Below, piece by piece: positions 24,863 through 26,031 of a DNA stretch of 26,031 bases. Position 1 is the stretch's first letter, and every line of letters starts with the position of its first letter. The stretch comes from Planctomycetes bacterium UBA1146 (lineage in GTDB: Bacteria; Planctomycetota; UBA8108; UBA1146): positions 19,206 to 45,236 of the forward strand of contig DCAA01000028.1 in assembly GCA_002311345.1 (NCBI GenBank), written 5' to 3'. The notes under the pieces are model-generated. The model did no database searches. It was not told where the DNA came from and saw only the letters and a program-made list of their open reading frames with translations. Position numbers and translations under genes: made by a program.

Positions 24863-26031
24863 ATGGGCGCAAAGCGCATCGCGTTTGACCACGAAGCCCG
24901 CGACGCTGTACGCCGTGGCGTACAGAAACTCGCAAGAGCTGTCATGGTCACGCTCGGCCCCCGAGGCCGTAACGTTATTCTCGAGAAGTCTTTTGGCGCA
25001 CCCACTGTCACCAAGGATGGTGTTACCGTGGCGCGTGAAATTGAACTCGAGGATTCTTTCGAAAACATGGGAGCTCAGATGGTGAAGGAAGTTTCTCTGA
25101 GAACTTCCGACGACGCCGGAGACGGCACCACCACGGCTACTGTCCTCGCCAGTGCGATCTTCTATGAAGGTCTGCGCAATGTCACAGCAGGTGCGAATCC
25201 GGTGTGTCTGCAGCGTGGAATCCAGAAGGCTGTTGATAAAATCACCGAGGAACTGAGCAATATGTCCACCGAGGTGAAAGACAAGAAAGAGATCGCTCAG
25301 GTCGGATCCATCGCTGCCAATAATGATCCTGCGATTGGCGCCATCATCGCCGATGCGATGGAGAAGGTCGGCAAGGATGGGGTCATCACCGTGGAAGAGG
25401 GCAAGACTCTCGATACCACAGTGGACTGGGTCGAAGGGATGCAGGTCGACAAGGGGTATCTCTCGCCTCACTTCGTGACCAATACCGAAGAGATGTCCTG
25501 TGTCCTCGAGGATCCCTACATCCTCATTCACGAGAAGAAGATTGGATCCATCAAGGACCTGGTTCCGCTGCTGGAAAAAATCGCTCAATCCGGAAAGCCG
25601 ATTCTGGTTCTGGCAGAAGATGTTGAAGGCGAAGCCCTTGCGACCCTGGTTGTGAACAAGTTGCGCGGGACCTTCTCCTGTTGCGCGGTGAAGGCACCGG
25701 GTTTCGGAGATCGTCGCAAGGCGATGCTCGAAGACATTGCCATCCTCACAGGTGGCCGTGCCGTCTTTGATGACCTCGGGATTGACCTGAAGAACGTGGA
25801 TATCTCGTTTTTGGGGCGTGCCAAGAAGGTCATCATCGAGAAGGATACAACCACCCTCATCGAAGGAGCCGGTTCTTCTGATGATATCAAGAGCCGGATC
25901 GATCAGATCCGCGCCGAGATGGAAAAAGCAACCTCCGACTACGATAGCGAGAAGCTCCAGGAGCGCCTTGCAAAGCTCTCCGGTGGTGTTGCCCAGATCA
26001 ATGTGGGTGCCGCGACCGAGACCGAGATGAA
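24863..26031 (+). CDS. groEL: Chaperonin GroEL, 3'-truncated by the window edge
   Basis: The 60-kDa ATP-driven folding chamber subunit. The frame from ATG 24863 (AGAGGA upstream) is open to the window end, covering about 389 of the usual 540-550 residues. VTLGPRGRNVILEKSFGAPT, VTKDGVTVAREIELED, and the ATP-binding and catalytic AGDGTTTATVL are all present. The apical domain follows, with GYLSPHFVTN, and then KAPGFGDRRKAMLEDIAILTGG. The gene lies 74 nt after groES, the usual operon order. Several planctomycetes have more than one groEL; whether this is the main copy is unknown. Confidence 0.97.
   Translation, partial: MGAKRIAFDHEARDAVRRGVQKLARAVMVTLGPRGRNVILEKSFGAPTVTKDGVTVAREIELEDSFENMGAQMVKEVSLRTSDDAGDGTTTATVLASAIFYEGLRNVTAGANPVCLQRGIQKAVDKITEELSNMSTEVKDKKEIAQVGSIAANNDPAIGAIIADAMEKVGKDGVITVEEGKTLDTTVDWVEGMQVDKGYLSPHFVTNTEEMSCVLEDPYILIHEKKIGSIKDLVPLLEKIAQSGKPILVLAEDVEGEALATLVVNKLRGTFSCCAVKAPGFGDRRKAMLEDIAILTGGRAVFDDLGIDLKNVDISFLGRAKKVIIEKDTTTLIEGAGSSDDIKSRIDQIRAEMEKATSDYDSEKLQERLAKLSGGVAQINVGAATETEM

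Noticed and set aside
24785..25588. A 267-codon minus-strand frame opposite groEL
   Set aside because: GroEL is unmistakable on the plus strand; the antisense frame is a codon-bias shadow.

Overview
The window looks like chromosomal DNA from a member of the Planctomycetota. The pointers are a CxPSR sulfatase, secreted proteins with tandem EF-hand 'dockerin-like' repeats (DxNxDG...DxxxLLxxLF), a large multiheme cytochrome fused to HEAT and TPR repeats, an FHA-domain membrane protein and a short RpoD-like sigma factor. No 16S gene or other definitive marker is present, so this placement is an inference. There are no tRNA or rRNA genes, CRISPR arrays, insertion sequences or phage genes. Gene density is high, and no stretch over about 300 bases lacks a gene.

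Layout. Positions 1-6522 run on the plus strand: a sulfatase cut by the left edge, an RlmI-type 23S rRNA cytosine methyltransferase, an FHA protein with one membrane segment, a secreted thioredoxin-like protein whose frame is crossed by one UGA, a class I SAM methyltransferase and an AlkB-type dioxygenase. Positions 6507-12965 run on the minus strand. Read from 12965 downwards they encode a secreted Fn3/beta-sandwich/dockerin-like protein, an octaheme cytochrome-HEAT-TPR protein, an RluA-family pseudouridine synthase, and an SUMF1/FGE-domain protein with dockerin-like repeats. A lone acyl-CoA dehydrogenase lies on plus (13143-14336). Positions 14349-20360 are minus again: a secreted HEAT-repeat protein, a sigma-70 factor, adenine phosphoribosyltransferase and a TldD-type protease, the last two overlapping by 3 nt. 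A sigma-54 activator-like regulator (plus) is followed by a convergent MgtE magnesium channel (minus). The right end has a CheY-like receiver, groES and the first 389 codons of groEL, cut by the window edge.

Main discovery candidate. The ORFs at 4096-4374 and 4390-5064 are in the same frame and are separated by a single TGA (4372-4374) plus five sense codons. Read through, they make one 322-residue secreted thioredoxin-fold protein. The TGA falls where the N-terminal, nucleophilic cysteine of a thioredoxin CxxC would be (U-S-A-G). An imperfect hairpin begins at the next base. The simplest exciting reading is an undescribed selenoprotein with UGA decoded as selenocysteine. The alternatives are a Cys-to-stop mutation or a sequencing error. 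The Sec machinery lies outside this window, so the point cannot be settled here.

Secondary points of interest are an FGE-like domain in which one of the two catalytic cysteines appears to be Ser, a GAFSGA variant in the sigma-54 activator, a 12-nt complement to the 16S rRNA 3' end in front of the Fn3/dockerin-like gene, and several perfect palindromes in intergenic DNA.
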